DNA of 64,000 bases from Sulfuritalea sp. (GCA_022842325.1 JALHPU010000012.1:1-64000); one strand, 5' to 3'. Numbered from the stretch's first letter, positions 37,075 through 45,458 are shown. The notes: generated by a model from the letters alone, not told the origin. Made by a program: numbers and translations.

Positions 37075-37272
37075 TTGCGCATATTCGTCATCCTGATGCT
37101 GATCGCCATCATCGCCAGCCTGGTCAGCGCGCTGGTATTCGTCTATCGGGATCGGGGCCAGGACAAGACCCGGGCGGTCAAGGCACTGTCCTTGCGCGTG
37201 GGGCTTTCCTTGCTGCTGTTCCTGCTGCTGATGGCCGCCTACCGGTTTGGCTGGATCGGCGAACGCCTCTGA
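37075..37272 (+). CDS. Small twin-transmembrane protein, DUF2909-like
   Basis: A protein of 65 residues with two hydrophobic helices (FVILMLIAIIASLVSALVFVY and LRVGLSLLLFLLLMAAYRFG) flanking a charged loop RDRGQDKTRAVK. The TTG start has CAGGAG eight bases upstream. It lies on the opposite strand inside the cox operon, a position conserved for this family. It probably takes part in oxidase biogenesis or stability; function unproven. Confidence 0.8.
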   Translation: MRIFVILMLIAIIASLVSALVFVYRDRGQDKTRAVKALSLRVGLSLLLFLLLMAAYRFGWIGERL

Positions 37273-37276
37273 TCAA

Positions 37277-37311
37277 GGCGCTGCGGCGCGCTCCCGGCGC
37301 GCCGCAGCGCC
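37277..37311. terminator. 15-bp GC-rich inverted repeat between DUF2909-like gene and coxC
   Basis: Bases 37277-37291 are the exact reverse complement of 37297-37311, with loop TCCCG. It separates two convergent stops (37272 and 37317) and probably terminates in both directions, though no T-run follows. Confidence 0.6.
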
Positions 37312-37316
37312 CGCGC

Positions 37317-38171
37317 TTACAGCCAATAGACGACGACGAACAGGCCGAGCCAGACCACGTCCACGAAGTGCCAGTACCAGGCAACGGCCTCGAAGGCGAA
37401 ATGGCGCTCCGCGGTGAAGTGCCCCTTGATTGCCCGCACCAGGATCACGATCAGCATCGTCGCGCCCAGGGTCACGTGAAAACCATGAAAGCCGGTCAGC
37501 ATGTAGAAGGTCGAGCCGTAGACGCCGGTCGTCATCTTGAGGTTCATGTGGCCGTAGGCTTCGGCGTATTCGTAAGCCTGCAGGCTGATGAACAGCAGTC
37601 CGAGAGCCACGGTCAGGGCCAGGCCGATGATCAGTTGCTGCCGCTTGTTGGCGATCAGTCCCCAGTGCGCCCAGGTCACGGTGACACCCGAACTCAACAG
37701 CAACAGGGTGTTGATCGCCGGTATGCCCCAGGCATGCATCGGGGTGAAGGCGTCCTTGGCCGCCGGCCCGGCAGTCGGCCAGTGATCCTTGAAGCCATCC
37801 CACAGCGCGGCCTGGTCCGGGCTGCCGAGTTCCGGCACCGACAGGACGCGAATGTAGAAGAGGGCACCGAAGAAGGCCGCAAAGAACATCACCTCGGAAA
37901 AAATGAACCAGGACATGGCCCAGCGGAAGGACCGGTCTACCTGCGGGTTGTAGCTGCCATTCTCGGATTCCCCGATCACGCGGCCGAACCAGCCGAACAG
38001 CATGACGGCGAGTATGGCAAAGCCGCCAAGCAGGAGCAGGCCGCCGTTGGCAATCGAGTTCATCGTCAGCACGGCGCCGCCCGCCAGCAGGAGCAGGGCC
38101 ACCGAACCGACCAGCGGCCAGTACGAGGGCTGGGGAATGTAATAGCGGCTTGTGGATGCTGGGTGACTCAT
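37317..38171 (-). CDS. coxC: Cytochrome c oxidase subunit III
   Basis: An inner-membrane protein of 284 residues with seven helices. It begins with YYIPQPSYWPLVGSVALLLL and includes SWFIFSEVMFFAAFFGALFY, the helix carrying the conserved Glu, and LTGFHGFHVTLGATML. It belongs to the aa3 oxidase complex with CoxA and CoxB. Upstream is the DUF2970-like gene; surf1 is next on the same strand beyond the small opposite-strand gene. Confidence 0.97.
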   Translation of the reverse strand: MSHPASTSRYYIPQPSYWPLVGSVALLLLAGGAVLTMNSIANGGLLLLGGFAILAVMLFGWFGRVIGESENGSYNPQVDRSFRWAMSWFIFSEVMFFAAFFGALFYIRVLSVPELGSPDQAALWDGFKDHWPTAGPAAKDAFTPMHAWGIPAINTLLLLSSGVTVTWAHWGLIANKRQQLIIGLALTVALGLLFISLQAYEYAEAYGHMNLKMTTGVYGSTFYMLTGFHGFHVTLGATMLIVILVRAIKGHFTAERHFAFEAVAWYWHFVDVVWLGLFVVVYWL

Positions 38172-38223
38172 GTTGACCTCCTCCGAATTGTCATTATTGC
38201 TGCCGCGCTCATGCGTCCGGTCG

Positions 38224-38445
38224 TTACTTGCCGATATTGATGGCCACGGCCACCAGGGTAAGCACGAACACGAACATGAAAACCAGCGCCGTAATCAGAA
38301 TCTGCAGCGGCGACAGCGACGGCGCGTCCTCTTCGTGCAGCTTGTGCCCGCGCACGCCCAGGAGGCCCCAGGCGACCGTGCGCAGGGTGCGCAGGAAGCG
38401 GCCCTGCGTCGGCGGTGGCGGTGGCGGCGTATTCGGCAGGGACAT
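38224..38445 (-). CDS. DUF2970-like small membrane protein
   Basis: A protein of 73 residues: a Pro-rich start (seven prolines), then TVAWGLLGVRGHKLHEED and one C-terminal membrane helix (LQILITALVFMFVFVLTLVAVAI). It matches the small DUF2970 proteins always found between ctaG and coxC in betaproteobacteria. A role in oxidase assembly is inferred from position only. Confidence 0.85.
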   Translation of the reverse strand: MSLPNTPPPPPPTQGRFLRTLRTVAWGLLGVRGHKLHEEDAPSLSPLQILITALVFMFVFVLTLVAVAINIGK

Positions 38446-38448
38446 CGA

Positions 38449-39063
38449 TCACATCCGGCCTTTCGCCGAGCCTGCCGACGATGCAACGCTGCCCGCCGGA
38501 ACCTCGAAGAACGTGTATGACAGCGTAACGGTGTTCACTTCGTCGGGCAGAGTCTTGTCCAGTACGAAGACCACCGGCATTTCGCGCACCTCGCGGGGAG
38601 CGAAGGTCTGCTGCTTGAAGCAGAAGCAGTCCAGCTTCTTGACGTAGCCGCCCGCATGCTGCGGGCCGTAGCTGGGCACCGCCTGCCCGATGACCGTGGT
38701 GTTGCGAGTGTTTTCGACCCGATACGTTACGTGCACGATGTCCCCGGTCTTGACCGCAAGACTGGTGATCTCGGGCCGGAAACGCAGACCGTTGTCGTGA
38801 CTGTTGGCATCGAACTCGAGGGTCACCAGGCGGGCGGGCAGGGCCGACGCGGCAACCCGCTGCGCGCGGTCTATGTCGTAGAGACCGGTCCATTCGCAGA
38901 AGGCCTGATAGAGGCGCGGCTGTGCGGCGACGAACAACAGGCTGCCGGCAATGACTGCCAGCAGGCCGGCGACGATGCGCCGGTTGCTGCCGACTCGCGG
39001 CAGCGGATCTGCCGCCCCGCCGCCGGACGGGGCGAGCTCGGGGTTCACGTCCCGCCCATCCAT
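38449..39063 (-). CDS. ctaG: Cytochrome c oxidase assembly protein CtaG (Cox11)
   Basis: A protein of about 200 residues, one N-terminal membrane helix (IVAGLLAVIAGSLLFVAAQP) and a periplasmic copper-binding domain with LDCFCFKQQTFAPREVREM (the CxC copper site) and VFVLDKTLPDEVNTVTLSYT. It inserts copper into the CuB centre of CoxA. The start may be ATG 39063 or, more in keeping with its neighbours, the GTG at 39048 that overlaps the upstream stop (GTGA). Confidence 0.94.
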   Translation of the reverse strand: MDGRDVNPELAPSGGGAADPLPRVGSNRRIVAGLLAVIAGSLLFVAAQPRLYQAFCEWTGLYDIDRAQRVAASALPARLVTLEFDANSHDNGLRFRPEITSLAVKTGDIVHVTYRVENTRNTTVIGQAVPSYGPQHAGGYVKKLDCFCFKQQTFAPREVREMPVVFVLDKTLPDEVNTVTLSYTFFEVPAGSVASSAGSAKGRM

Positions 39064-39161
39064 TGCCGAATGATGAAACTCAGGAAGACGGCGGCCGCGA
39101 ACAGGGCCAGACCGATCGCGATGCGACGGTTGGTCTGCGCGCGGGACGGATCGATGCTCAT
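39045..39161 (-). CDS. Cytochrome oxidase small assembly protein (38 residues)
   Basis: MSIDPSRAQTNRRIAIGLAL begins a 38-residue protein with a single membrane helix ending QWMGGT. The ATG at 39161 overlaps the coxA stop (ATGA), and its stop overlaps the ctaG start region. This matches the tiny protein regularly found between coxA and ctaG in betaproteobacteria. It is easily missed because a longer frame overlaps coxA here. Confidence 0.8.
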   Translation of the reverse strand: MSIDPSRAQTNRRIAIGLALFAAAVFLSFIIRQWMGGT

Positions 39162-40771
39162 CCGTGGGCCTCGGCCGGATCGAACTTGGGCGGATCTTCG
39201 AAGGTATGGTGCGGCGCCGGTGACGGCACGGTCCATTCCAGCCCGCGCGCGCCGTCCCAGGGCCGGGCTTCGGCCTTGACGCCGCCCTTCATGGCCTTGA
39301 ACACCACCACCAGCACCAGCAGCTGGCTGAAGCCGAAGCCGAAGGAGCCGAAGCTGGAAATCATGTTGAAGTCGGCGAACTGCTGTGCATAGTCCGGAAT
39401 CCGGCGCGGCATGCCGGCCAGGCCGAGGAAATGCTGCGGGAAGAAGGCAATGTTGAAGAAGATCATGGACAGCCAGAAGTGCAGCTTGCCGAGCCCTTCG
39501 TGGTACATGTAGCCGGTCCATTTCGGCAGCCAGTAATACAGGCCGGCATAGGCGGAGAACAGCGCGCCGGCGACCATCACGTAATGGAAGTGGGCGACGA
39601 CGTAATAGGTATCCTGCAACTGGATGTCCACTGCGGTCATGGCCAGCACCAGGCCGGTGAGTCCGCCGATGGTGAACAGCACCAGGAATCCCAGTGCAAA
39701 CAGCATCGGCGTCTCGAAACTCAGCGAGCCGCGCCACATGGTGGTAACCCAGTTGAACACCTTGACCCCGGTCGGGATCGCGATCAGCATCGTCGCATAC
39801 ATGAAGTAGAGCTGGCCGGTCAGCGGAATGCCCGTCACATACATGTGGTGGGCCCAGACGAAGAAGGAAATCAGGCCGATCGCGGCGATGGCATACACCA
39901 TCGAGGTGTAGCCAAACAGATGTTTGCGCGAAAACGCCGGGATCACGTGGGAAACCACGCCGAAGGCCGGCAGGGCGATGATGTACACCTCGGGATGGCC
40001 AAAGAACCAGAAGATGTGCTGGAACAGCACCGGATCGCCGCCGCCTGCGGCGGCGAAGAAACTGGTGCCGAAATGACGGTCGGTCAGCAGCATGGTCACG
40101 GCGCCGGCCAGGATCGGCATCGAAGCGATCAGCAGGAAGGCCGTCACCAGCCAGGTCCAGCAGAACAGCGGCATTTTCATCAGGGTCATGCCCGGCGTGC
40201 GCATGTTGAGGATGGTGGTGATGATGTTGATCGAACCCATGATCGACGACATGCCGAGGATGTGGATGGCAAAGATGGCCATGTCCATGCCCATGCCCAT
40301 CTGGATCGACAGCGGCGGGTAGAGGGTCCAGCCGGTGCCGGCGGCGCCGCCGGGAACGAAGATCGAGGCGGTGAGCAGAATGGCGGCCGGCGGCAGCAGC
40401 CAGAAACTCCAGTTGTTCATGCGCGCGAAGGCCATGTCGGGCGCGCCGATCATCAGCGGAATCATCCAGTTGGCGAAGCCGACGAAGGCCGGCATGATCG
40501 CGCCGAACACCATGATCAGCGCGTGCAGCGTCAGCATCTGGTTGTAGAACTCGGGCGATACATACTGCAATCCGGGGGACAGCAACTCGGCGCGGATGAT
40601 CAGCGACATCGCGCCGCCAACCAGGAACATGACGAAACTGAACCACAGGTACATCGTGCCGATGTCCTTGTGATTGGTCGTGGTGATCCAGCGCATCAGA
40701 CCAGTCGGACCGTGACCGTGGCTGTCGTCGGCATGGTGCCCGGCATCGCCGGCGTGTTGGGCTGCTTGCAT
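39158..40771 (-). CDS. coxA: Cytochrome c oxidase subunit I
   Basis: A protein of 537 residues with twelve helices. The heme and copper ligands are visible: WFFGHPEVYIIALPAFGVVS (His-Tyr crosslink), FFVWAHHMYVTG (CuB His pair) and YYVVAHFHYVMVAG (heme a3 and a His). The N-terminus is His-rich (HHADDSHGHG). The GHPEVY pattern and the absence of fusion place it with A-type aa3 oxidases. It reduces oxygen to water and pumps protons. Confidence 0.98.
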   Translation of the reverse strand: MQAAQHAGDAGHHADDSHGHGPTGLMRWITTTNHKDIGTMYLWFSFVMFLVGGAMSLIIRAELLSPGLQYVSPEFYNQMLTLHALIMVFGAIMPAFVGFANWMIPLMIGAPDMAFARMNNWSFWLLPPAAILLTASIFVPGGAAGTGWTLYPPLSIQMGMGMDMAIFAIHILGMSSIMGSINIITTILNMRTPGMTLMKMPLFCWTWLVTAFLLIASMPILAGAVTMLLTDRHFGTSFFAAAGGGDPVLFQHIFWFFGHPEVYIIALPAFGVVSHVIPAFSRKHLFGYTSMVYAIAAIGLISFFVWAHHMYVTGIPLTGQLYFMYATMLIAIPTGVKVFNWVTTMWRGSLSFETPMLFALGFLVLFTIGGLTGLVLAMTAVDIQLQDTYYVVAHFHYVMVAGALFSAYAGLYYWLPKWTGYMYHEGLGKLHFWLSMIFFNIAFFPQHFLGLAGMPRRIPDYAQQFADFNMISSFGSFGFGFSQLLVLVVVFKAMKGGVKAEARPWDGARGLEWTVPSPAPHHTFEDPPKFDPAEAHG

Positions 40772-40802
40772 AATCAGATTCTCCTGAAGGCCGGTGGCGC
40801 GA

Positions 40803-41972
40803 TCATTTGCCGCGAAGTGCCTTGACTTCGGCGGGCTGGATCACTTCGCCGAGCTTGTTGGACCAGGCGTTCCGCTCGTAGGCCACGACGGCCGCGATAT
40901 CCGTGTCGCTCAGTTGCGCTGCATAGGAAGCCATCGCGGTTCCCGGCTTGCCCTTGAGCACGATGTCGATGTGGGCGGCCTGCGGCCCCCTGGCGATCTT
41001 CGAACCGTCGAGCGCGGGGAAGGCCGGCGGCAATCCGGCGCCGTTCGGCTGGTGACAGGCCGCGCAGTTGGTGGCATAGACCTTCTCGCCGCGGGCCATC
41101 AGTTCGTCGAGTTTCCAGACCTTGGCGGGATCGTCGGCGCTGGCCGCCATCGCCTTTTTCTGCTCGGCGACCCAGGCCGCATACTTTTCCGCGGACACGA
41201 CCTCGACCACCACCGGCATGAAACCGTGATCCTTGCCGCAAAGCTCGGAACACTGACCGCGGTAGGTGCCTTCCTTCTCGGCACGGAACCAGGTGTCGCG
41301 CAGGAAGCCCGGGACCGCATCGGTCTTGACCGCGAACGCCGGCACCGACCAGTTGTGAATCACGTCGGATGCCGTGAGCAGCATGCGCACCTTCTTGCCG
41401 ACCGGCACCACCAGCGGGTGATCGACTTCGAGCAGATAGTGTTCGCCCTTGGGTGCCTTGTTTTCGATCTGCTCGCGCGGCGTGGACATCACGCTCATGA
41501 ACTTGACTCCGGCGGCATCGCCGGTGACGTACTCGTAACCCCACTTCCACTGGTAGCCGGTGGCCTTGATGGTCAAATCGGGCTGCGAGGTATCGCGCAT
41601 ATCCACCAGGGCCGAAGTGGCCGGGAAGGCAATCGCGATCAGGATCAGTGTCGGCACCACGGTCCAGGCGATTTCCACCGTGGTGTTGTCGTGGAAATCC
41701 GCCGCCTGGTAGCCCTTGGACTTGCGATGGAAAACTATCGACCAGGCAACGACGGCAAAGACGCCGACGAAAATGATGAAAATGACCCAGGTCAGGAGCG
41801 TATGCAGGTCGTAAACCCGCTTGGCCAGCGCAGTTACCGGCGCCTGCAGATTGAGTTCCCAGGCAGCGTTCGCCGCCCCGCTCAGCGCACTGAGCAGAAC
41901 CGCCGCAAGCATGCCTCCGGGACCGCGCCGCACACAGCTGGCGTCGCGGTTCTTGTTTGGTTGTCGTGCCAT
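40803..41972 (-). CDS. coxB: Cytochrome c oxidase subunit II with fused cytochrome c domain
   Basis: A protein of 389 residues: an N-terminal signal (LLSALSGAANA), two membrane helices, and a CuA domain with CSELCGKDHGFMPVVVEV. A C-terminal class I cytochrome c domain follows (VYATNCAACHQPNGAGL, CxxCH). The fused heme makes this a caa3-like subunit. ATG 41972 is chosen because of the purine-rich GGAGGGGGGGAG directly upstream. A leader of more than 100 bases carries a hairpin and lies below an FNR-type box. Confidence 0.95.
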   Translation of the reverse strand: MARQPNKNRDASCVRRGPGGMLAAVLLSALSGAANAAWELNLQAPVTALAKRVYDLHTLLTWVIFIIFVGVFAVVAWSIVFHRKSKGYQAADFHDNTTVEIAWTVVPTLILIAIAFPATSALVDMRDTSQPDLTIKATGYQWKWGYEYVTGDAAGVKFMSVMSTPREQIENKAPKGEHYLLEVDHPLVVPVGKKVRMLLTASDVIHNWSVPAFAVKTDAVPGFLRDTWFRAEKEGTYRGQCSELCGKDHGFMPVVVEVVSAEKYAAWVAEQKKAMAASADDPAKVWKLDELMARGEKVYATNCAACHQPNGAGLPPAFPALDGSKIARGPQAAHIDIVLKGKPGTAMASYAAQLSDTDIAAVVAYERNAWSNKLGEVIQPAEVKALRGK

Positions 41973-42052
41973 CTCCCCCCCTCCGCGCCAGTTTCGCGCC
42001 ACGCGGCACTGCGTTGGCACAATTTGCTGACGTGTTCGAATGCCTGCCAAAA

Positions 42053-42068
42053 GGGTTCTCGGGAACCC
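42053..42068 (-). promoter_or_regulatory. Hairpin followed by TTTT in the coxB leader (possible attenuator)
   Basis: On the minus strand a 6-bp stem (42063-42068 with 42053-42058) with loop CCGA is followed directly by TTTT, about 80 bases before the coxB ATG. It looks like a weak intrinsic terminator and could attenuate coxB or end a short upstream transcript. Confidence 0.35.
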
Positions 42069-42109
42069 CGTTCAGTTACTCAACAGGCGCAAAGGTTAAC
42101 ACAGTCCTT

Positions 42110-42149
42110 TTGATCTGGATCAATTCACATGTGAAATTATTGGTATAAA
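42110..42149 (+). promoter_or_regulatory. FNR/Anr-type box with downstream -10 on the plus strand
   Basis: TTGATCTGGATCAA (42110-42123) is a perfect TTGAT-N4-ATCAA site. Twenty bases downstream on the plus strand lies TATAAA (42144-42149). This places the box centre at about -39.5 to -41.5 relative to the expected transcript start (42156-42158), the class II activation geometry. Reading the minus strand toward coxB, no comparable -10 is visible. The plus-strand transcript would run into the antisense of mpl. Confidence 0.65.
42124..42135. promoter_or_regulatory. 12-bp perfect palindrome beside the FNR box
   Basis: TTCACATGTGAA lies between the FNR-type box and the -10 hexamer. It could be a second operator or chance; it cannot be assigned to a regulator from sequence. 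Confidence 0.3.
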
Positions 42150-42236
42150 CGATGTGCATTGCACAATCATGCGGCATACCCGCTGCCTGCAGGCTTTCGC
42201 CGCGGCGACGGTGTGCTTTTTGCACGAAGTGCGGGA

Positions 42237-42254
42237 GCGGGAATTGAATCCCGC
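42237..42254. terminator. Short hairpin after mpl
   Basis: A 6-bp GC-rich stem (42237-42242 with 42249-42254) with a six-base loop lies 14 bases after the mpl stop. It may terminate mpl or, on the other strand, the predicted FNR-driven transcript. No T-run follows. Confidence 0.35.
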
Positions 42255-42267
42255 CCGATCATGCGGA

Positions 42268-43617
42268 TCAGGTCGCCAGCGCTGCCAGCAGTTTGTCATG
42301 CACTCCGCCGAAGCCGCCATTGCTCATCACCAGCACCTGATCCCCGGTGCGGGCGGCGGCGGCCACGGCTGCGACGAGTGCGCCCAGGTCATCGAAAACC
42401 CGCGCCCGATCGCCCAGCGGCGCCAGGGTCTGCGCCGCATCCCAGCCCAGCTTGTCGGCATAACAGAACACGGCATCAGCCTCGGCCAGGCTGCCGGGCA
42501 ACTGCTCGTTCATCACCCCGAGCTTCATGGTGTTGGAGCGCGGTTCGAGCACCGCCAGAATGCGCGAGGATCCCTGCTTGTGACGCAGGCCTTCGAGCGT
42601 GACGCGGATCGCCGTCGGGTGGTGGGCGAAGTCGTCGAGCACCGTCACGCCGCGCACGGTGCCCCGGGTCTCGAGTCGCCGCTTGATGCCGCTGAAGCTT
42701 TCCAGAGCCTTGCGCCCGACTGCCAGCGGAACTCCGGCATGCCTGGCTGCCGCCAGCGCGGCGACGGCGTTGGCCCGGTTATGGGCGCCGGCAAGTTCGA
42801 AGCGATTGACGCGGCCCTGCGATTTGCCGGCGAGGCTCAGCTCGAAACCGCCCGAGTCATCCGCTGCACCGGCTTGCCAGCCCTCCGCGCCATTGAACCA
42901 CTCGACCGGCGTCCAGCAGCCACGTGCCAGTACACGCTTCAGCGAGGCCTCCTGGGCGTTGGCGACGATCAGGCCGTTGCCCGGCAGAGTTCTCACCAAG
43001 TGATGAAATTGTGTCTCGATAGCAGCAAGATCAGTAAAGATGTCGGCATGATCGAACTCGAGGTTGTTCAGAATCACCGTCCGCGGCAGGTAATGCACGA
43101 ACTTTGAGCGCTTGTCGCTGAAGGCGGTGTCGTACTCGTCCGCCTCGATGACGAAGAAGGGCGAGTCGGTCAATCGCGCCGAAACCCCAAAGCCTTGCGG
43201 CACGCCACCCACCAGAAACGACGGATTCAGCCCGGCCTCCTCGAGTATCCACGCCAACATAGCGGTGGTGGTGGTCTTGCCGTGGGTGCCGGCCACGCCC
43301 AGCACCCAGCGGCCGCGCAGGATGTTCTCGGCCAGCCACTGCGGGCCGGAAACATAGGGCAGATTGCGCTCGAGTATGGATTCCAGCAGCGGATTGCCGC
43401 GCGATATCGCGTTGCCGACGACAAACAAATCCGGATCCAGCGCCACCTGATCGGCGCCATAACCCTCCACCAGCTCGACGCCCTGTTCGGTCAGCTGCGT
43501 GCTCATCGGCGGATAGACATTGCTGTCGCAACCGGTCACGCGGTGGCCCGCAGCCCGCGCCAGCAGGGCGATGCCGCCCATGAAGGTGCCGCAGATGCCG
43601 AGGATGTGGATATGCAT
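42268..43617 (-). CDS. mpl: UDP-N-acetylmuramate:L-alanyl-gamma-D-glutamyl-meso-diaminopimelate ligase
   Basis: A Mur ligase of 449 residues that recycles the murein tripeptide onto UDP-MurNAc in the cytosol. The start MHIHILGICGTFMGGIALLA is specific to Mpl rather than MurC. The ATP loop is GVAGTHGKTTTTAML, followed by NNLEFDHADIF and the C-terminal LDDFAHHPTAIR. ATG 43617 is chosen so that this glycine-rich strand is N-terminal. It is divergent from the next gene. Confidence 0.96.
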   Translation of the reverse strand: MHIHILGICGTFMGGIALLARAAGHRVTGCDSNVYPPMSTQLTEQGVELVEGYGADQVALDPDLFVVGNAISRGNPLLESILERNLPYVSGPQWLAENILRGRWVLGVAGTHGKTTTTAMLAWILEEAGLNPSFLVGGVPQGFGVSARLTDSPFFVIEADEYDTAFSDKRSKFVHYLPRTVILNNLEFDHADIFTDLAAIETQFHHLVRTLPGNGLIVANAQEASLKRVLARGCWTPVEWFNGAEGWQAGAADDSGGFELSLAGKSQGRVNRFELAGAHNRANAVAALAAARHAGVPLAVGRKALESFSGIKRRLETRGTVRGVTVLDDFAHHPTAIRVTLEGLRHKQGSSRILAVLEPRSNTMKLGVMNEQLPGSLAEADAVFCYADKLGWDAAQTLAPLGDRARVFDDLGALVAAVAAAARTGDQVLVMSNGGFGGVHDKLLAALAT

Positions 43618-43736
43618 GTCGCGCTCAGTTGCCATGAATAGTGGAATAATGCGGCGAATTCTATCCTGCCACGGGATGCCGTCCGCAACACTGAAGGCCA
43701 GGGACACAACCGCCAGCCGCATTTACCGAATTCGCC

Positions 43737-44342
43737 ATGCCACGCCGCAAGCTTGCCCCCTCCGCCTCCAGCCACCTGCGCCGCGCCATTGCCGGCGCGG
43801 CGGCGCGCCTGATGGCGGAAGAAGGCATCGGCGACTATGGCGCCGCCAAACGCAAGGCGGCGCGCAGCCTGGGGGCTGCCGACGGCGAAGCCCTGCCGAC
43901 CAACGAGGAAGTCGAGACCGAACTGCGGGCCTGGCAATCGCTTTACCAGGAAGACGAGCAACGCGAACGCGTCCGCGACCTGCGCATGACGGCGCTCGAG
44001 GTCATGCAACTGCTGGCCGAATTCCATCCCTACCTTACCGGCGGCGCCCTGGACGGAACCGCCGGGCGCTACTCGGCCGTAGAGCTCGATCTATACGCCG
44101 ACAGCAGCAAAGATGTCGAGATTGCGCTGCTATCTCACGGTATCTCCTACGATACCCTCGACAATCGGCGGATCGGCGTCGAAGCGCAGCTGCGCCTGGA
44201 CTGGAATGACTTTCCGGTGCAGATATCCATCTACCCTCCTGTCGCGGAACGCCAGCAGCCCAGGAATCCCCATACCGGTCGCGGTCGCCACCGGGTCCGT
44301 ACGGAAGCCGTGATCGAGTTGTTGCAGGAAGCGCCGAAATGA
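43737..44342 (+). CDS. Conserved protein of unknown function, nucleotidyltransferase-like region
   Basis: A protein of 201 residues. The N-terminal half is helical and basic (SSHLRRAIAGAAARLMAEEG, then YGAAKRKAARSLGAA). The second half has SAVELDLYADSSKDVEIALL and YPPVAERQQPRNPHTGRG, resembling small nucleotidyltransferase-type folds without a clear GS motif. I know similar genes next to mpl in betaproteobacteria, sometimes misnamed as ligases. Its stop overlaps the TlpA-like start (ATGA). Function unknown. Confidence 0.6.
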   Translation: MPRRKLAPSASSHLRRAIAGAAARLMAEEGIGDYGAAKRKAARSLGAADGEALPTNEEVETELRAWQSLYQEDEQRERVRDLRMTALEVMQLLAEFHPYLTGGALDGTAGRYSAVELDLYADSSKDVEIALLSHGISYDTLDNRRIGVEAQLRLDWNDFPVQISIYPPVAERQQPRNPHTGRGRHRVRTEAVIELLQEAPK

Positions 44343-44878
44343 CGCGCCCGCAGCTCTGGCTGCTGCTCGGCATCCTCGCCCTGCTTGCCGCGGGCGCGGG
44401 CTATCGTTTCGGCGTACTGGGCAAAAGCGCTGAAACAGCGACCGCGGTGGCGCCGCAACTGCCGATTTTCGAAACGGTGCTGGCCGACCTGAAGGGGCAG
44501 ACGCAGAGTCTAAGCCAGTGGCGCGGCAAGGTGCTGGTAGTCAACTACTGGGCGACCTGGTGCCATCCCTGCCGCGAGGAAATGCCCGGCTTTTCCCGAC
44601 TGCAGGACAAATATCGCGACAAAGGCGTTCAATTTGTCGGCATCAGCATCGATACCGCAGACAAAATCATTGAATTTCAGAAAACCACCCCGGTGAGCTA
44701 TCCTTTGCTGATCGGTGACATCGGCGTCATGGAAAGCAGCGCCAAGCTCGGCAATGTCCGGCAGGCCTTACCTTTCACGGCGGTCTTCGATCAACAGGGC
44801 CGGCTTTCCGCGACCAAGCTGGGGCGTCTGGCGGAGCCGGAACTGGATCGTCAGCTGAAAGAGCTGATTTCACCCTAA
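44339..44878 (+). CDS. TlpA/ResA-like membrane-anchored thioredoxin
   Basis: A protein of 179 residues. An N-terminal signal anchor ([20 protein letters not shown]) puts the thioredoxin domain in the periplasm. The redox motif [15 protein letters not shown] and the cis-Pro in [10 protein letters not shown] are present. It probably reduces disulfides in cytochrome c or oxidase maturation; the heme-bearing oxidase operon nearby is compatible, but that link is inference. Confidence 0.9.
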   Translation: MTRPQLWLLLGILALLAAGAGYRFGVLGKSAETATAVAPQLPIFETVLADLKGQTQSLSQWRGKVLVVNYWATWCHPCREEMPGFSRLQDKYRDKGVQFVGISIDTADKIIEFQKTTPVSYPLLIGDIGVMESSAKLGNVRQALPFTAVFDQQGRLSATKLGRLAEPELDRQLKELISP

Positions 44879-44916
44879 CTGGACAAAGTGCCGGCATTTG
44901 CGGCAAACTTGCACCT

Positions 44917-45405
44917 ATGACGAAGCAAACACGCAGCAAAGCAAATACCAAGGCGGACGCCAACGGTGCGCTTCTGGTGCTCCACGGGCCGAACCTGAAC
45001 CTGCTGGGGACGCGCGAACCAGAGATCTATGGCCGCACCACCCTGGCCAGCATACACACGGCAATGGAGGCACGTGCCCGGGCCTTCGGCATCCGGCTCG
45101 AAAGCTTTCAGAGCAACCATGAAGGCGAACTGATCGACCGGGTGCAGTCGGCCCGCGAACAGGGCGTGCGCTTCATCATCATCAACCCGGCCGGCTATAC
45201 CCATACCAGTGTCGCCTTGCGCGACGCGCTGGCGGCAGTCGCGATCCCGTTTATCGAAGTCCACCTGTCGAATGTGCATGGGCGGGAGCCCTTCCGTCGC
45301 CATTCGTATTTTTCGGATATCGCCGTCGGCGTTATCTCCGGTCTTGGCGCACAAGGCTATGAACTGGCGCTGGAGGCAGCGCTGGCCCGCTTGCGCGTCG
45401 CCTGA
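44917..45405 (+). CDS. aroQ: 3-dehydroquinate dehydratase, type II
   Basis: A protein of 162 residues of the dodecameric shikimate-pathway enzyme. [16 protein letters not shown] carries the catalytic Arg and Tyr, [17 protein letters not shown] the substrate loop and [17 protein letters not shown] the catalytic His. A 19-residue charged N-terminal extension ([17 protein letters not shown]) is longer than usual; the start could be internal, but no better one is seen. It is upstream of accB, a common betaproteobacterial order. Confidence 0.96.
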   Translation: MTKQTRSKANTKADANGALLVLHGPNLNLLGTREPEIYGRTTLASIHTAMEARARAFGIRLESFQSNHEGELIDRVQSAREQGVRFIIINPAGYTHTSVALRDALAAVAIPFIEVHLSNVHGREPFRRHSYFSDIAVGVISGLGAQGYELALEAALARLRVA

Positions 45406-45458
45406 CCCATCGAATCAGGCCGCGTCAACGGCCGCCTATTCTTGTTTGAGGAGTCCCC

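Noticed and set aside
39045-40646. 533-codon frame overlapping coxA on the same strand
   Set aside because: Only its last 38 codons are a real gene (the small assembly protein); the rest is the shifted frame of coxA, His/Asp/Arg-rich.
42154-43107. Plus-strand protein-coding gene downstream of the FNR box
   Set aside because: The open frame lies almost wholly antisense to mpl and has no domain; a non-coding RNA is the better guess for any transcript there.
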